Shown: positions 21,491-32,520 of the stretch, in pieces
How the letters are laid out: the number at the start of each line of letters is the position of its first letter
Numbering within the stretch: the first letter of the stretch is position 1
Assembly: GCA_022376925.1 (NCBI GenBank)
Contig: JAIOJX010000030.1
Location: 174,463,298-174,527,297, forward strand
Source of the DNA: Tragulus kanchil
Lineage: Eukaryota > Chordata > Mammalia > Artiodactyla > Tragulidae
DNA length: 64,000 nucleotides
Reading direction: 5' to 3'
Notes under the pieces: generated by a model
What the model was told of the DNA's origin: nothing
The model's input: only the letters and a program-made list of their open reading frames with translations
Database searches by the model: none
Made by a program: the position numbers and the translations under genes

Positions 21491-22335
21491 GTCATGAAGA
21501 TGTTTTTCGTTATTAATATAGAAGAGGAGTTATTTTCCAAGAGTCAAGTGAAAATCTGCTCTGTTAAGAAGAAAAGCTCATAATTTCTAATGAGAAAATA
21601 TTGGCCCAGAGGGATGGAATTTGGATACATTTTGATATTCAGATGCATGTAGAATAAACTATAACTAGAATCTCTCAATTAAGATATTCTGGGCTCAGGA
21701 TACACTTAGCCCAGTATCCTATTCTATCTTCAACACAATCTTCCCTATTCACTGAGAGCTCTAAGTGTAAGCAACCAGTAAATATTTGTTGACAGTCTGA
21801 AACCTGGGAGCTATAAAACCTTTCAGTCATTACTGATAATCTATACGATATTTTATTTTCCCGGACAGGGAAAAGAATAGATACTTTACAAAAAGATTTC
21901 CAATAAGATTTAAAGAGCAAACAAAAAGGGCTTCTGGCTTAGTGAAAGGGAACTGAAATGTTCAGTTATTGAAAACACCCTATCTAATATAAACATTTTG
22001 TTCATCTATGTTTTTCCTCATCAGTGAACCAAACTTATTTTCCTATAGCACACAAATCCTTTAGAAATGCCATCTTTAAGCAAGCGAAAGCATACAGATA
22101 AGGCAGAAAGTGAAAGACAAATGAGATTATAAGGAAATTAAAATAGAAGGAAAAAAAACCCTTGGACTAGAAAGATGTCATCGTGATTTCAAATAGCTAT
22201 GGAACCAATGGGCCTTATGTCCTGAAAAGAATCAGGAGGCTCAGTGCCCAACCCACTGTAACACATTACTTTGGAACTCCCCATAGCAGAAACCTCTGTA
22301 AGCTACAAAAATCCCTTTCTGTTTCATTTTCCCAT

Positions 22336-22500
22336 GGTAGCCAAGGATCTTCCCGGGGTTTGAGTCCTGGATTGGGAAGATCCCCCCAGAGAAGGAAATG
22401 GCAACCCACTCCAGTATTCTCACCTGGAGAATCCTGTGGACAGAGGAGCATGATGAGCTACAGTCCACAGAGTCGCAAGAGTCAGACATGACTTAGACAT
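22336..22500 (+). mobile_element. Bov-tA-type SINE fragment (copy 1)
   Basis: 'attgggaagatccccccaga', 'gcaacccactccagtattct', 'ctacagtccacagagtcgca' and 'gtcagacatgacttagac'. The tRNA-like head is incomplete. Confidence 0.85.
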
Positions 22501-23417
22501 TAAACCACCATCAAAGTGTTCCAATTAAAATGTTTATATAGTTTTGGTAATAGATGACTTTCAGGCCTTGTTCTGTTAATATGATAAGAAGAATTAATAT
22601 AGAAGAGGAGTTATTTTCCAAGAGTCAAGTGAAAATCTGCTCTGTTAAGAAGAAAAGCTCATAATTTCTAATGAGAAAATATTGGCCCAGAGGGATGGAA
22701 TTTGGATACATTTTGATATTCAGATGCATGTAGAATAAACTATAACTAGAATCTCTCAATTAAGATATTCTGGGCTCAGGATACACTTAGCCCAGTATCC
22801 TATTCTATCTTCAACACAATCTTCCCTATTCACTGAGAGCTCTAAGTGTAAGCAACCAGTAAATATTTGTTGACAGTCTGAAACCTGGGAGCTATAAAAC
22901 CTTTCAGTCATTACTGATAATCTATACGCATATTTTATTTTCCCGGACAGGGAAAAGAATAGATACTTTACAAAAAGATTTCCAATAAGATTTAAAGAGC
23001 AAACAAAAAGGGCTTCTGGCTTAGTGAAAGGGAACTGAAATGTTCAGTTATTGAAAACACCCTATCTAATATAAACATTTTGTTCATCTATGTTTTTCCT
23101 CATCAGTGAACCAAACTTATTTTCCTATAGCACACAAATCCTTTAGAAATGCCATCTTTAAGCAAGCGAAAGCATACAGATAAGGCAGAAAGTGAAAGAC
23201 AAATGAGATTATAAGGAAATTAAAATAGAAGGAAAAAAAACCCTTGGACTAGAAAGATGTCATCGTGATTTCAAATAGCTATGGAACCAATGGGCCTTAT
23301 GTCCTGAAAAGAATCAGGAGGCTCAGTGCCCAACCCACTGTAACACATTACTTTGGAACTCCCCATAGCAGAAACCTCTGTAAGCTACAAAAATCCCTTT
23401 CTGTTTCATTTTCCCAT

Positions 23418-23582
23418 GGTAGCCAAGGATCTTCCCGGGGTTTGAGTCCTGGATTGGGAAGATCCCCCCAGAGAAGGAAATGGCAACCCACTCCAGTATT
23501 CTCACCTGGAGAATCCTGTGGACAGAGGAGCATGATGAGCTACAGTCCACAGAGTCGCAAGAGTCAGACATGACTTAGACAT
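23418..23582 (+). mobile_element. Bov-tA-type SINE fragment (copy 2)
   Basis: Duplicate of 22336-22500 at an offset of 1082. Confidence 0.85.
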
Positions 23583-23763
23583 TAAACCACCATCAAAGTG
23601 TTCCAATTAAAATGTTTATATAGTTTTGGTAATAGATGACTTTCAGGCCTTGTTCTGTTAATATGATAAACTGAAGACCTAGCACAATGTCAGCCTTGAC
23701 TCTCTTTCATTTTGATAGATGGGTTTCCAAGAAAAATGGGTTACCACATAAAATGGTAACCAG

Positions 23764-24020
23764 GGGCTTCCCTGGTGGTCCAGTGGGTAAGGACACCGCC
23801 TTGCAGTGCAAGGGGCGCCAGCTCAATCCCTGGTCTGGGAAGATCCCATGTGCCATGGAGCCACTAGATCTATGTGACCAACTACTGAGCCAGAGCTCTG
23901 GAGCGCATGCACCCAGAGCCAGTGCTCTGCAGCGAGAGGGGCCACTACAATGGGTGACCCACACAGGCCAAAGAACAAAGAATAAATGACAGATCAATAG
24001 CAGTGGCCAAAAAAAAAAAA
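23764..24020 (+). mobile_element. CHR-like tRNA SINE
   Basis: 'ggggcttccctggtggtcca', 'cagctcaatccctggtctgg', 'ctctggagcgcatgcaccca' and 'aggccaaagaacaaagaata', ending in an A-run at 24009-24020. It faces an inverted copy 75 bases downstream. Confidence 0.9.
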
Positions 24021-24094
24021 GGTAACCAATCTGTTCACAAACTTTACGAGTCTCGGTCAGATTTTTCTGCCAATCTTGATTATGCATCCTTTTA

Positions 24095-24340
24095 ATTTTC
24101 ATTTATTTATTTATTTTCATCCATCTTTTTTCTTTGGCCTGTGTGGGCCTCTCATCACAACAGCCTCTCTCCTTGCAGAGCACTGGCTCCAGGCGCATCT
24201 GCTCCAGAACACTGGCTCACAACTGGATCCACCTGCCCAGCTGCTCCACGGCACAGGGTATCTTCCATGGCCAAGGAACGAACTGGTGCCCCCTGCATTG
24301 CAAGGCAGACTCCTTACCCACTGGATCACCAGGGAAGCCC
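24095..24340 (-). mobile_element. CHR-like tRNA SINE, antisense
   Basis: Reverse orientation, starting with the tail 'tttatttatttattttcatc' and ending with 'ggatcaccagggaagccc'. The plus-strand frames 24076-24416 and the minus-strand frame 23707-24102 are translations of this inverted pair. Confidence 0.9.
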
Positions 24341-24444
24341 TTTATTATACATTTTTAACAAGAGAAACTGTTTAAAAGACTTAGTGATAACTGGGAAAAC
24401 AGGTCATAAGAAGTAAAGAAATGAGAAACTTGTGGGCATTTTAA

Positions 24445-25260
24445 CAGTTTTGCTGAGATAGAATTCACATACTATACAATCTACCTAAGTCGAATGTTAA
24501 AGTCAATGGTTTTTCATATACTCAAAGAATTATGCCGTCTTTGCCACAATTAACTTTAACCCATTTTCACCACTTCAGAAAGAAGCCCAGAACCCCCAAT
24601 TACCTTTATCCCCAGCTCCTTGGAAATCACCAATCTCTCTGTCTCTATAGATTTGCCTATTCAATAAAGAAAATCATATAAAAATGTAGTCCTTTGTTAT
24701 TAGGGCTTCCTTAGAGGCTCAGATGGTAAAGAATCTGCCTTCAGAGCAGGAAACCCAGGTTATCAGGAAGCTCCCCTCAAGGAGGAAATGGTAACCCACT
24801 CCAGTATTCTTGCCTGGGAAATCCCATGGACAGAGGAGCCAGGCAGGCTGCAGTCTGCGGGGTCACAAAGAATCGGACATGAGCGAGTGAGTGAACAACT
24901 CTATAAACAGAATTATATAAAAATATAGTCCTTTTGTGATTGGCTGCTTTCACTCAGCAGAATGTTTACAGGGATTATCTATGTTGTATTCCCTCCTGCT
25001 GTCAAACAGTATTTCATTGGTTTTGTCAGCTGGTGGACATTTGAGTTGTTTCTACTTGTGCGCTCTCATGAATACTGTTTCTGTGACTACTTATGTATAA
25101 GCTATGCATCTAATCTCTTGTTTACACACCAAGGAGTGGAAATGTCAAGTCCTATGATAACTTTAATCATCTGAAGAACTGCCAGACTGTTTTCCATGAC
25201 AGTTGCACCATTTTACATTGCTACCAGACGTGTATGAGGAGGGTTCCTGCTTCTCTGTGA
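24445..25260 (-). mobile_element. L1M 3' UTR, antisense, split by Bov-tA
   Basis: Left part 24445-24702 ('gctgagatagaattcacata', 'cttggaaatcaccaatctct'), right part 24896-25260 ('gctttcactcagcagaatgt', 'gttttccatgacagttgcac'). The Bov-tA insertion duplicated about 26 bases of the L1 (24676-24701, repeated with small changes at 24913-24939). Confidence 0.72.
24703..24895 (+). mobile_element. Bov-tA-type SINE (copy 1)
   Basis: 'gggcttccttagaggctcag', 'atggtaaagaatctgccttc', 'ccatggacagaggagccagg' and 'cggacatgagcgagtgagtg'. It lies in the antisense L1 with a long target-site duplication. Confidence 0.88.
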
Positions 25261-25850
25261 GAATTTTGAATTTGTTATCCAATCTTTGAAAACATATTAA
25301 AACAGAATTTTAAGATAGATATTGATAGAGATATTTACCCAGAATTTTTTTCTTGAAACTATGGATACCATACTTCTTCACCAGACCATAATTGTGCCTC
25401 TATATTTTAAGACAAGAATTGTTCAGTTGTGTTTAGAAGCACTGGGTCAGAAGATGTATCAAGCAGATTTTTGTATTTCAGGTAAACATTATTTCTGCTA
25501 AATGAGGCTCAAAACTACACCAATCTGACTTTATGGCATTTAGTATTTGAACTCCTAGACAATGCTTAGAGAAGCAATTACAAGTTTAAGACTCCTGTGT
25601 TTAGCACATTGCACATTTTCTGTAATTTATTATTATTCAATTAGACTTAAACATACACAGACATACACACAAGTGCACGTGCAAGCACACACACAAGGTT
25701 TATTTTTCACCTGTTTTCCTCCATTTCCTCTACCTCAAGGTTTCTCTACCTCGAACATTGTTTGGTTACAGTACTTTTTTTGAGCATGTTATTTATATTA
25801 GTCAACTGAGATAGATCTAAATCCTTCCCTCTCTAAAAGTAAATTGGGAG
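25261..25850. other. unassigned stretch with CA-rich patch (copy 1)
   Basis: An imperfect (CA)n patch lies at 25651-25695, and T-rich sequence follows. The frame 25562-25783 is low-complexity and has no domain. The duplicate is 26451-27043. Confidence 0.45.
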
Positions 25851-25892
25851 ATTCAATAAAGAAAATCATATAAATGTAGTCCTTTGTTATTA

Positions 25893-26085
25893 GGGCTTCC
25901 TTAGAGGCTCAGATTGTAAAGAATCTGCCTTCAGAGCAGGAAACCCAGGTTATCAGGAAGCTCCCCTCAAGGAGGAAATGGTAACCCACTCCAGTATTCT
26001 TGCCTGGGAAATCCCATGGACAGAGGAGCCAGGCAGGCTGCAGTCTGCGGGGTCACAAAGAATCGGACATGAGCGAGTGAGTGAA
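25893..26085 (+). mobile_element. Bov-tA-type SINE (copy 2)
   Basis: Duplicate of 24703-24895 at an offset of 1190, with one substitution (near 25915). Confidence 0.88.
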
Positions 26086-26450
26086 CAACTCTATAAACAG
26101 AATTATATAAAAATATAGTCCTTTTGTGATTGGCTGCTTTCACTCAGCAGAATGTTTACAGGGATTATCTATGTTGTATTCCCTCCTGCTGTCAAACAGT
26201 ATTTCATTGGTTTTGTCAGCTGGTGGACATTTGAGTTGTTTCTACTTGTGCGCTCTCATGAATACTGTTTCTGTGACTACTTATGTATAAGCTATGCATC
26301 TAATCTCTTGTTTACACACCAAGGAGTGGAAATGTCAAGTCCTATGATAACTTTAATCATCTGAAGAACTGCCAGACTGTTTTCCATGACAGTTGCACCA
26401 TTTTACATTGCTACCAGACGTGTATGAGGAGGGTTCCTGCTTCTCTGTGA
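26086..26450 (-). mobile_element. L1M 3' UTR, antisense (copy 2)
   Basis: Duplicate of 24896-25260. The left L1 part before the SINE is mostly missing here, because the second unit starts inside it at 'attcaataaag'. Confidence 0.72.
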
Positions 26451-27043
26451 GAATTTTGAATTTGTTATCCAATCTTTGAAAACATATTAAAACAGAATTT
26501 TAAGATAGATATTGATAGAGATATTTACCCAGAATTTTTTTCTTGAAACTATGGATACCATACTTCTTCACCAGACCATAATTGTGCCTCTATATTTTAA
26601 GACAAGAATTGTTCAGTTGTGTTTAGAAGCACTGGGTCAGAAGATGTATCAAGCAGATTTTTGTATTTCAGGTAAACATTATTTCTGCTAAATGAGGCTC
26701 AAAACTACACCAATCTGACTTTATGGCATTTAGTATTTGAACTCCTAGACAATGCTTAGAGAAGCAATTACAAGTTTAAGACTCCTGTGTTTAGCACATT
26801 GCACATTTTCTGTAATTTATTATTATTCAATTAGACTTAAACATACACAGACATACACACAAGTGCACGTGCAAGCACACACACACAAGGTTTATTTTTC
26901 ACCTGTTTTCCCTCCATTTCCTCTACCTCAAGGTTTCTCTACCTCGAACATTGTTTGGTTACAGTACTTTTTTTGAGCATGTTATTTATATTAGTCAACT
27001 GAGATAGATCTAAATCCTTCCCTCTCTAAAAGTAAATTGGGAG

Positions 27044-27275
27044 ACTGGGGTTGACAGATATACACTATGTACAATAGATAATCAGTAAGAATCAACTGCA
27101 AAGCACAGGGAACTCTATTCAATATTCCGTAATGATCTATCTGGGAAAAGAACATAAAAAGAGTAGCTCTATGTATATGTATAACTGACTCACTTTTGTG
27201 TTGTAGGAACTAACACAGCATTGTAAATCAACTCTATTCCAATTTTTAAAAATTAATTTTAAAAAAGCCTTAAAA
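27044..27275 (+). mobile_element. L1 3' end
   Basis: Artiodactyl L1 3' end: 'ctggggttgacagatataca', 'gcacagggaactctattcaa', 'gactcacttttgtgttgtag' and 'aaatcaactctattccaatt', followed by an A-rich tail. Confidence 0.8.
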
Positions 27276-27316
27276 ATATTTGGGGGAGAATGTATACTTT
27301 TGGCGGGGGAGCGGGG

Positions 27317-27445
27317 GGGCTTCCCTGGTGGGAAACAATCCGCCTGCAATGCGGCACACCCAGGTTTGATCTCTGGGTTGGGAAGATCCGCTGGTGAAGG
27401 GCATGGCACGCACTCCAGTCTTCTTGCCTGGAAAATGTCAGCTAA
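27317..27445 (+). mobile_element. Bov-tA-type SINE, truncated
   Basis: Starts 'ggcttccctggtgggaaaca' (part of the head is missing), then 'aggtttgatctctgggttgg' and 'cactccagtcttcttgcctg'. It breaks off where the body should continue. Confidence 0.84.
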
Positions 27446-27502
27446 GTTACACCTGACACTATCCAATAGTGTTAATTAGCTCCACTTCCATGTAAAGTAA
27501 AA

Positions 27503-27506
<4 letters not shown>

Positions 27507-27536
<30 letters not shown>
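27507..27536. repeat. (GT)n microsatellite
   Basis: About fourteen uninterrupted GT units. Confidence 0.92.
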
Positions 27537-27538
<2 letters not shown>

Positions 27539-27539
27539 T

Positions 27540-28565
27540 AAAGGAGCTTCTGTTATCTGATAGCCTGTGATTATATTTGCATAACTCTTCATGTTCTTTT
27601 TACCCCAGGTCAGAGTTCATTTTGCAGAGAGAATAGTCCTTAAAAGGTTCTGAATAGGAAAAAAAATAAGATTTTTTAAATCTTTTCTTCAGTTGAAAGG
27701 AAATGATGTTTTGATTGCCCAGAGGAGTTGTTTTCTTGAGTATATTATAGCCACTCTTTTTTCTTCTTCTAATGTCCAGTGAAGAAAATGAGAAATCAGA
27801 GGCCAGTATTAATCCCCTTTGAAAATAATGCAGTCTTTCTGTCTGCAAGATTCTAAGATTTCTTTTTTAAGCTTAAACCCGAAGTATTTTCCTAGGAGTG
27901 TGACTTTTCTTCTTAATCCTAAGAATCTGAGACTTTTTCTAACCTCTGACTTTGGCTCAAGGAAGATGCCCCTTATTATTTATTTAATCTGCCTTCCCTG
28001 TTTTTGTTCCCTCTGAAGGGACTACTGTTCATTTGTTATACCTCCTGCATTTGACTTCCACATATTTTCTCTTTTCTCTCATAGTTGACGTATGTTTGTA
28101 ATTTTGATCCATATTTTACAAAATTTCTTTTCCATCACCCTCAAGGGCACGAATTAAAGTCTGTAATCACCTGTCTTTTCTTTCAATTAACATTTTAGTT
28201 CTAAAGCCATGAAAGCGAGTGTGAATTTGTGAGTGTGCTATTGTGCGATGTATGAAAGTTCTCTATTATTAGCTTATTCAAACATTGTCTCTTGCAACTG
28301 TGCTCTTCAGCAAGAGGTCGTTTTTCCTAATGTCTTGCTTACTTTCCCTCTCTCTGAACACAAAGTCCAAGTGAATATGTTTTAGATTCTCAGGACCAAC
28401 TCTGCACATAGGTAGGCAGTGTGCCAGCTCCCATCGAGTCCCAAACAAAGGCAGCAAACCTCTCTCCTTTGGTTTTCTCAGCTATGAAATTACAGCCTTC
28501 TGCTTCAGTAATAAACCCATCTCAGCCCCCTTACATGGTAATGATGTAACCTCCACAAATAGGAG
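27540..28565. other. unassigned non-coding stretch
   Basis: About 1 kb, T-rich on the plus strand, with no repeat signature I can name and only short frames (27600-27848 minus, 27819-28016 plus) without domains. It may be a decayed antisense LINE. Confidence 0.4.
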
Positions 28566-28770
28566 GTCTTTACTGGTGACCAGGTGGTAAAGAATCTGCC
28601 TGCAGTGCAGGAGACACGGGCTCAATCCCTGGGTTGGAAAGATCCCCTGGAAAAGAGGATGGCAACCCACCCCAGTATTCTTGCCTGGAGAACCCCATGA
28701 ACAGAGGAGCCTGGAGGGGTACAGTCCATGGAGCCACAAAGAGTTGGACATGACTGAGTGATTAAGCATA
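28566..28770 (+). mobile_element. Bov-tA-type SINE
   Basis: 'ggtaaagaatctgcctgcag', 'gctcaatccctgggttggaa', 'acagaggagcctggaggggt' and 'gttggacatgactgagtgat'. Complete. Confidence 0.88.
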
Positions 28771-29389
28771 TATTGACACTCACACACACAAACAAGAATG
28801 CCAGGAAGCTCTCCACGAGTCAACCTGAGGATGTGGTCCCTCATTCTGAGGGGGTTCTACTAGCTGATCCCCAAACCCTAAGTCTAGGTGACAGTGCTAC
28901 TTCCTTCTAGATCTTAGAGCTTGAAGCTATTTCTCCCTTTTTGGTCAATCATTCCTGCTGCTCTGGTAGCTTTGTGACTCAGGTAAAAATAAGATTATTA
29001 ACAAGAACAGTAATAACCAATATTTCTGGGACACCTTATAGCAACACTTAGCAATAAGCCAAAGGAGCTTTTCACTTTGGGATGCCTATTTATTCTTCAT
29101 TAGTCAGCTAAAATGCACATAAGAGACATTCCAAACTGTCACTATGCCTCTAAACAAAATAAGGCAGAGTTGGAAGAAACTATAAAGTGACGCAAAGATG
29201 TTTTAATGCTTCATGATTGAAGATTTAGATAAACCTCACCCAATAGAAAAGCCCAAGCAAAGATGCAAATTTAGAGACTTACGAGCATGTGGCCATTAAT
29301 GTTTTCAAAAGAATCAAAGCTCTGTTATTAAATAAGCTTGATATTGAATCCCTAGCATCAATTTTACTTTTCTGAAGCTCAAAACCCTT

Positions 29390-29515
29390 CCATGAAATAG
29401 AACCCAGAAGATCTTCTGCACAGGGTCTCTGCAAGGAATTTATGAGAAAACATCCTCAGAACCTGGCATGTAGCAAGAGGTCAGTAAGAATCAACACCCT
29501 TTCTGTTTTCTAACT
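29390..29515 (+). mobile_element. MIR fragment (copy 1)
   Basis: 'cagggtctctgcaaggaatt' and 'cctcagaacctggcatgtag' followed by 'caagaggtcagtaagaatc' resemble the MIR 3' part. The duplicate is at 30487-30612. Confidence 0.5.
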
Positions 29516-29819
29516 ATTTTCTTTAAACAAAGCCTCAGATGAGCCAGGTGCTTGTCTTACCCCTACTACAAACCCCTTACCCTCAACAATATAAATTATA
29601 AATTCCCTGGGGTTGGCAATTGCTGCCCACTTCATGTACACACCTCACGTGTTCCCAGGTCTTAGAATAACCTCCAGCACTCACTGATATTTGTGGAACA
29701 CTAAACAGAAGTATCAGAGAATGCTGATAGACTGTCTCAGTTAGTTTAAAAAGAACATCAGTGTTCACTGTTTTACTTGAGCAGTGTACTAGTCCCATTA
29801 TTACTCCCTCCTTGTGTTA

Positions 29820-29847
29820 CGCGTGCGCGCGCGCATGTGTGTGTGTT
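29820..29847. repeat. (GC)n/(GT)n microsatellite (copy 1)
   Basis: A CG-rich alternating run, 'cgtgcgcgcgcgcatg', grading into GT repeats. The copy at 30917-30944 has the same unit count. Alternating purine-pyrimidine sequence of this kind can adopt Z-DNA. Confidence 0.88.
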
Positions 29848-29962
29848 AAGTTGTGCCGGTTGTTTCCAACTCTTCTGTGCCCCTATGAACTGTAGCCCAC
29901 CAGGCGTCTCTGTTCATGGGGTCTTCCAGGTAAGAATACTGGAGTGGGTTGCCATGCTCACA
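29848..29962 (-). mobile_element. Bov-tA-type SINE cut by duplication junction
   Basis: Reverse body from 'ttaagttgtgccggttgttt' to 'ggagtgggttgccatgctca', then the junction. The tRNA-like head is missing here but present in copy 2. Confidence 0.85.
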
Positions 29963-30944
29963 AGTGATCCCCAAACCCTAAGTCTAGGTGACAGTGCTAC
30001 CTTCTAGATCTTAGAGCTTGAAGCTATTTCTCCCTTTTTGGTCAATCATTCCTGCTGCTCTGGTAGCTTTGTGACTCAGGTAAAAATAAGATTATTAACA
30101 AGAACAGTAATAACCAATATTTCTGGGACACCTTATAGCAACACTTAGCAATAAGCCAAAGGAGCTTTTCACTTTGGGATGCCTATTTATTCTTCATTAG
30201 TCAGCTAAAATGCACATAAGAGACATTCCAAACTGTCACTATGCCTCTAAACAAAATAAGGCAGAGTTGGAAGAAACTATAAAGTGACGCAAAGATGTTT
30301 TAATGCTTCATGATTGAAGATTTAGATAAACCTCACCCAATAGAAAAGCCCAAGCAAAGATGCAAATTTAGAGACTTACGAGCATGTGGCCATTAATGTT
30401 TTCAAAAGAATCAAAGCTCTGTTATTAAATAAGCTTGATATTGAATCCCTAGCATCAATTTTACTTTTCTGAAGCTCAAAACCCTTCCATGAAATAGAAC
30501 CCAGAAGATCTTCTGCACAGGGTCTCTGCAAGGAATTTATGAGAAAACATCCTCAGAACCTGGCATGTAGCAAGAGGTCAGTAAGAATCAACACCCTTTC
30601 TGTTTTCTAACTATTTTCTTTAAACAAAGCCTCAGATGAGCCAGGTGCTTGTCTTACCCCTACTACAAACCCCTTACCCTCAACAATATAAATTATAAAT
30701 TCCCTGGGGTTGGCAATTGCTGCCCACTTCATGTACACACCTCACGTGTTCCCAGGTCTTAGAATAACCTCCAGCACTCACTGATATTTGTGGAACACTA
30801 AACAGAAGTATCAGAGAATGCTGATAGACTGTCTCAGTTAGTTTAAAAAGAACATCAGTGTTCACTGTTTTACTTGAGCAGTGTACTAGTCCCATTATTA
30901 CTCCCTCCTTGTGTTACGCGTGCGCGCGCGCATGTGTGTGTGTT

Positions 30945-31148
30945 AAGTTGTGCCGGTTGTTTCCAACTCTTCTGTGCCCCTATGAACTGTAGCCCACCAG
31001 GCGTCTCTGTCCACGGGATTCTCCAGGCAGGAATACTGGAGTGGGTTGCCATGCCCTTCTCCAGGGGATTGTCTCAACCTAGGGATCGAACCCGAATCTC
31101 CTGTTCCCTGCTTGGCACGGGGAGTTCTTTACCACTAGTGCCAAAGCC
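30945..31148 (-). mobile_element. Bov-tA-type SINE, complete copy
   Basis: Same element as 29848-29962, continuing through 'cttctccaggggattgtctc' to the head 'ctttaccactagtgcc'. Confidence 0.86.
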
Positions 31149-31317
31149 CAAACTCAATGAGGTCACATGACTAGTCCAAGAAAAGCAGAGAGAAAAATGA
31201 AGTTTAGTCTTCAGATCACAAATCAATGATCTCTGTTATTTTTTTAAGATTTTTTCTGACGCAAACTGTTTTAAAAGTTTTAATTAAATTTGTTACAATA
31301 TTACTTCTGTTTTAAGT

Positions 31318-31432
31318 GTTGGTTTTTTGACCATGAGGCACATGGGATCTTAACTCCCCAACCAGGGATTAAACCCACACCCGCAGCATTGGAAGGCCAT
31401 GTCTTAACCTCTGGACCGACAGGGAAGTCCCG
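31318..31432 (-). mobile_element. tRNA-derived SINE, antisense
   Basis: 'acatgggatcttaactcccc', 'aaccagggattaaacccaca' and 'ctctggaccgacagggaag' are the reverse of the short tRNA SINE. Confidence 0.8.
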
Positions 31433-31869
31433 TGATCTCTGTTTTTTGAATGTGGAACCTTCTCTCCTGCTTATTAGCTACAAAAGCAGACAACTTACTC
31501 TGATGCCTTCTACCATGGTGGGAAGGAGTTCCACTACAACTTCTATCTTTTATTAAAAAAAATAATAATAACTATTCTAGTGGGTCACACAGGGTCCAGG
31601 ATCTGAATGACGCAGAATGTCCAGCAGCAGCGGTCTCACAGCATAGTGTTCTCATTCCTTTGAGCAGCACAAGACTGGCCTCAGGCAGCTGAGAACACAA
31701 AGGCTTCACAATCAGGAATTAAATTTTCCAGATCCCAGGAGGAAAGACTAGTCTCATCCTGGGGAGCTCAGACACAAAGCGATTTCAGAACAAGTTGCTG
31801 CAGGCCGAGTTTACTCACTGACCAGGAGGAAACCTCAGAGATGCTTTGTACAGGAAGAAGGTGAATGTC

Positions 31870-31990
31870 TTTCATTATACAGAAGAGGATACTGGTCTCC
31901 AGAGAGGCCCAGTCACCTGCCTGAAGTCACACAGCAAGTTGATAAAGGAACTGGAACTAGCGAGCCCAGGTTTCCAGCCTCCAAGACTGT
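31870..31990 (-). mobile_element. MIR SINE, antisense (copy 1)
   Basis: 'acagaagaggatactggtct', 'ctgaagtcacacagcaagtt' and 'gagcccaggtttccagcctc' are the reversed MIR core. The duplicate is at 32958-33078. Confidence 0.72.
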
Positions 31991-32094
31991 ACTAACAGTA
32001 TCAGAGCCCAGAGAATGTGAGGTTGAGATGGAGATGCTGACTGACGGTCCTATGGCCGACGGCCCTGTATCCCACGACAAACCCTTCCTGTGGG

Positions 32095-32250
32095 TCAAGC
32101 CCTGTGTGCTATGCACTCCACACATTCGATCTCATTAAATCTTCTATTAGTTTCAATCATATATTCATGTCAGCTAAAAAAAGGAGGAGAGAAAAATCTT
32201 GCCCAAAGGCAACATAGCTAATAAGCTCTGAAATCAACAGACCATTGTGT
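32095..32250 (-). mobile_element. MIR SINE, antisense (second element, copy 1)
   Basis: 'ctgtgtgctatgcactccac', 'tctcattaaatcttctatta', 'cttgcccaaaggcaacatag' and 'ctaataagctctgaaatc' follow the reversed MIR order. The duplicate is at 33183-33338. Confidence 0.6.
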
Positions 32251-32286
32251 CCCTATGTTAACAATTCTAAGAGTGAGGGGAAGGAA

Positions 32287-32287
32287 T

Positions 32288-32327
<40 letters not shown>
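32287..32327. repeat. (AT)n microsatellite (copy 1)
   Basis: About twenty AT units with one 'acat' interruption. The duplicate at 33375-33415 has the same length, which is notable for a fast-mutating repeat. Confidence 0.93.
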
Positions 32328-32330
<3 letters not shown>

Positions 32331-32397
32331 GAAATAGTCATGTGCTTCCTTCTAGAAGATAGTTGATAATGGATCAACTAATACAGTGGCGGTTTTT

Positions 32398-32520
32398 TAA
32401 GTTTGTTCTTTTTTTTTTTTTTTTTAATCATGGATCTTAGTTCCTCAACCAGGGTTTAAATCAAGGCCCTCCACATTGTAAGAACAGAGTCTTAACCACT
32501 GGACTGCCAGGGAAGTCCCT
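32398..32520 (-). mobile_element. tRNA-derived SINE, antisense (copy 1)
   Basis: Poly(T) start at 32409-32426, 'catggatcttagttcctcaa', 'ccagggtttaaatcaaggcc' and 'aaccactggactgccaggga'. Confidence 0.82.

Larger units (their letters stand above)
21512..23669. repeat. tandem duplication 4 (period 1082)
   Basis: Copy 1 is 21512-22587 and copy 2 is 22593-23669, separated by about 5 bases. The offset is 1081, then 1082 after 'tacgatatt' becomes 'tacgcatatt' near 22928. Otherwise the copies look identical. Confidence 0.97.
24659..27043. repeat. tandem duplication 5 (period about 1192)
   Basis: Copy 1 is 24659-25850 and copy 2 is 25851-27043; the join is blunt. The offset is 1192, then 1190 after two A are lost ('atataaatg'), then back to 1193 after one CA unit and one C are gained. 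One substitution: 'cagatggtaaag' against 'cagattgtaaag'. This is the longest period of the series. Confidence 0.97.
28865..31055. repeat. tandem duplication 6 (period 1097)
   Basis: Copy 1 is 28865 to about 29957 and copy 2 is 29965 to about 31055. The offset is 1100 for about 35 bases, then 1097 because 'ctacttccttctag' became 'ctaccttctag'. The last 50 bases of copy 1 (29912-29960) carry several substitutions against copy 2 ('ttcatggggtcttccaggta' against 'tccacgggattctccaggca'), again next to the junction. Confidence 0.97.

Noticed and set aside
32287..32327. Regularly spaced repeats as a CRISPR-like array
   Set aside because: It is a plain AT microsatellite in a vertebrate genome; there are no repeat-spacer units anywhere in the window.
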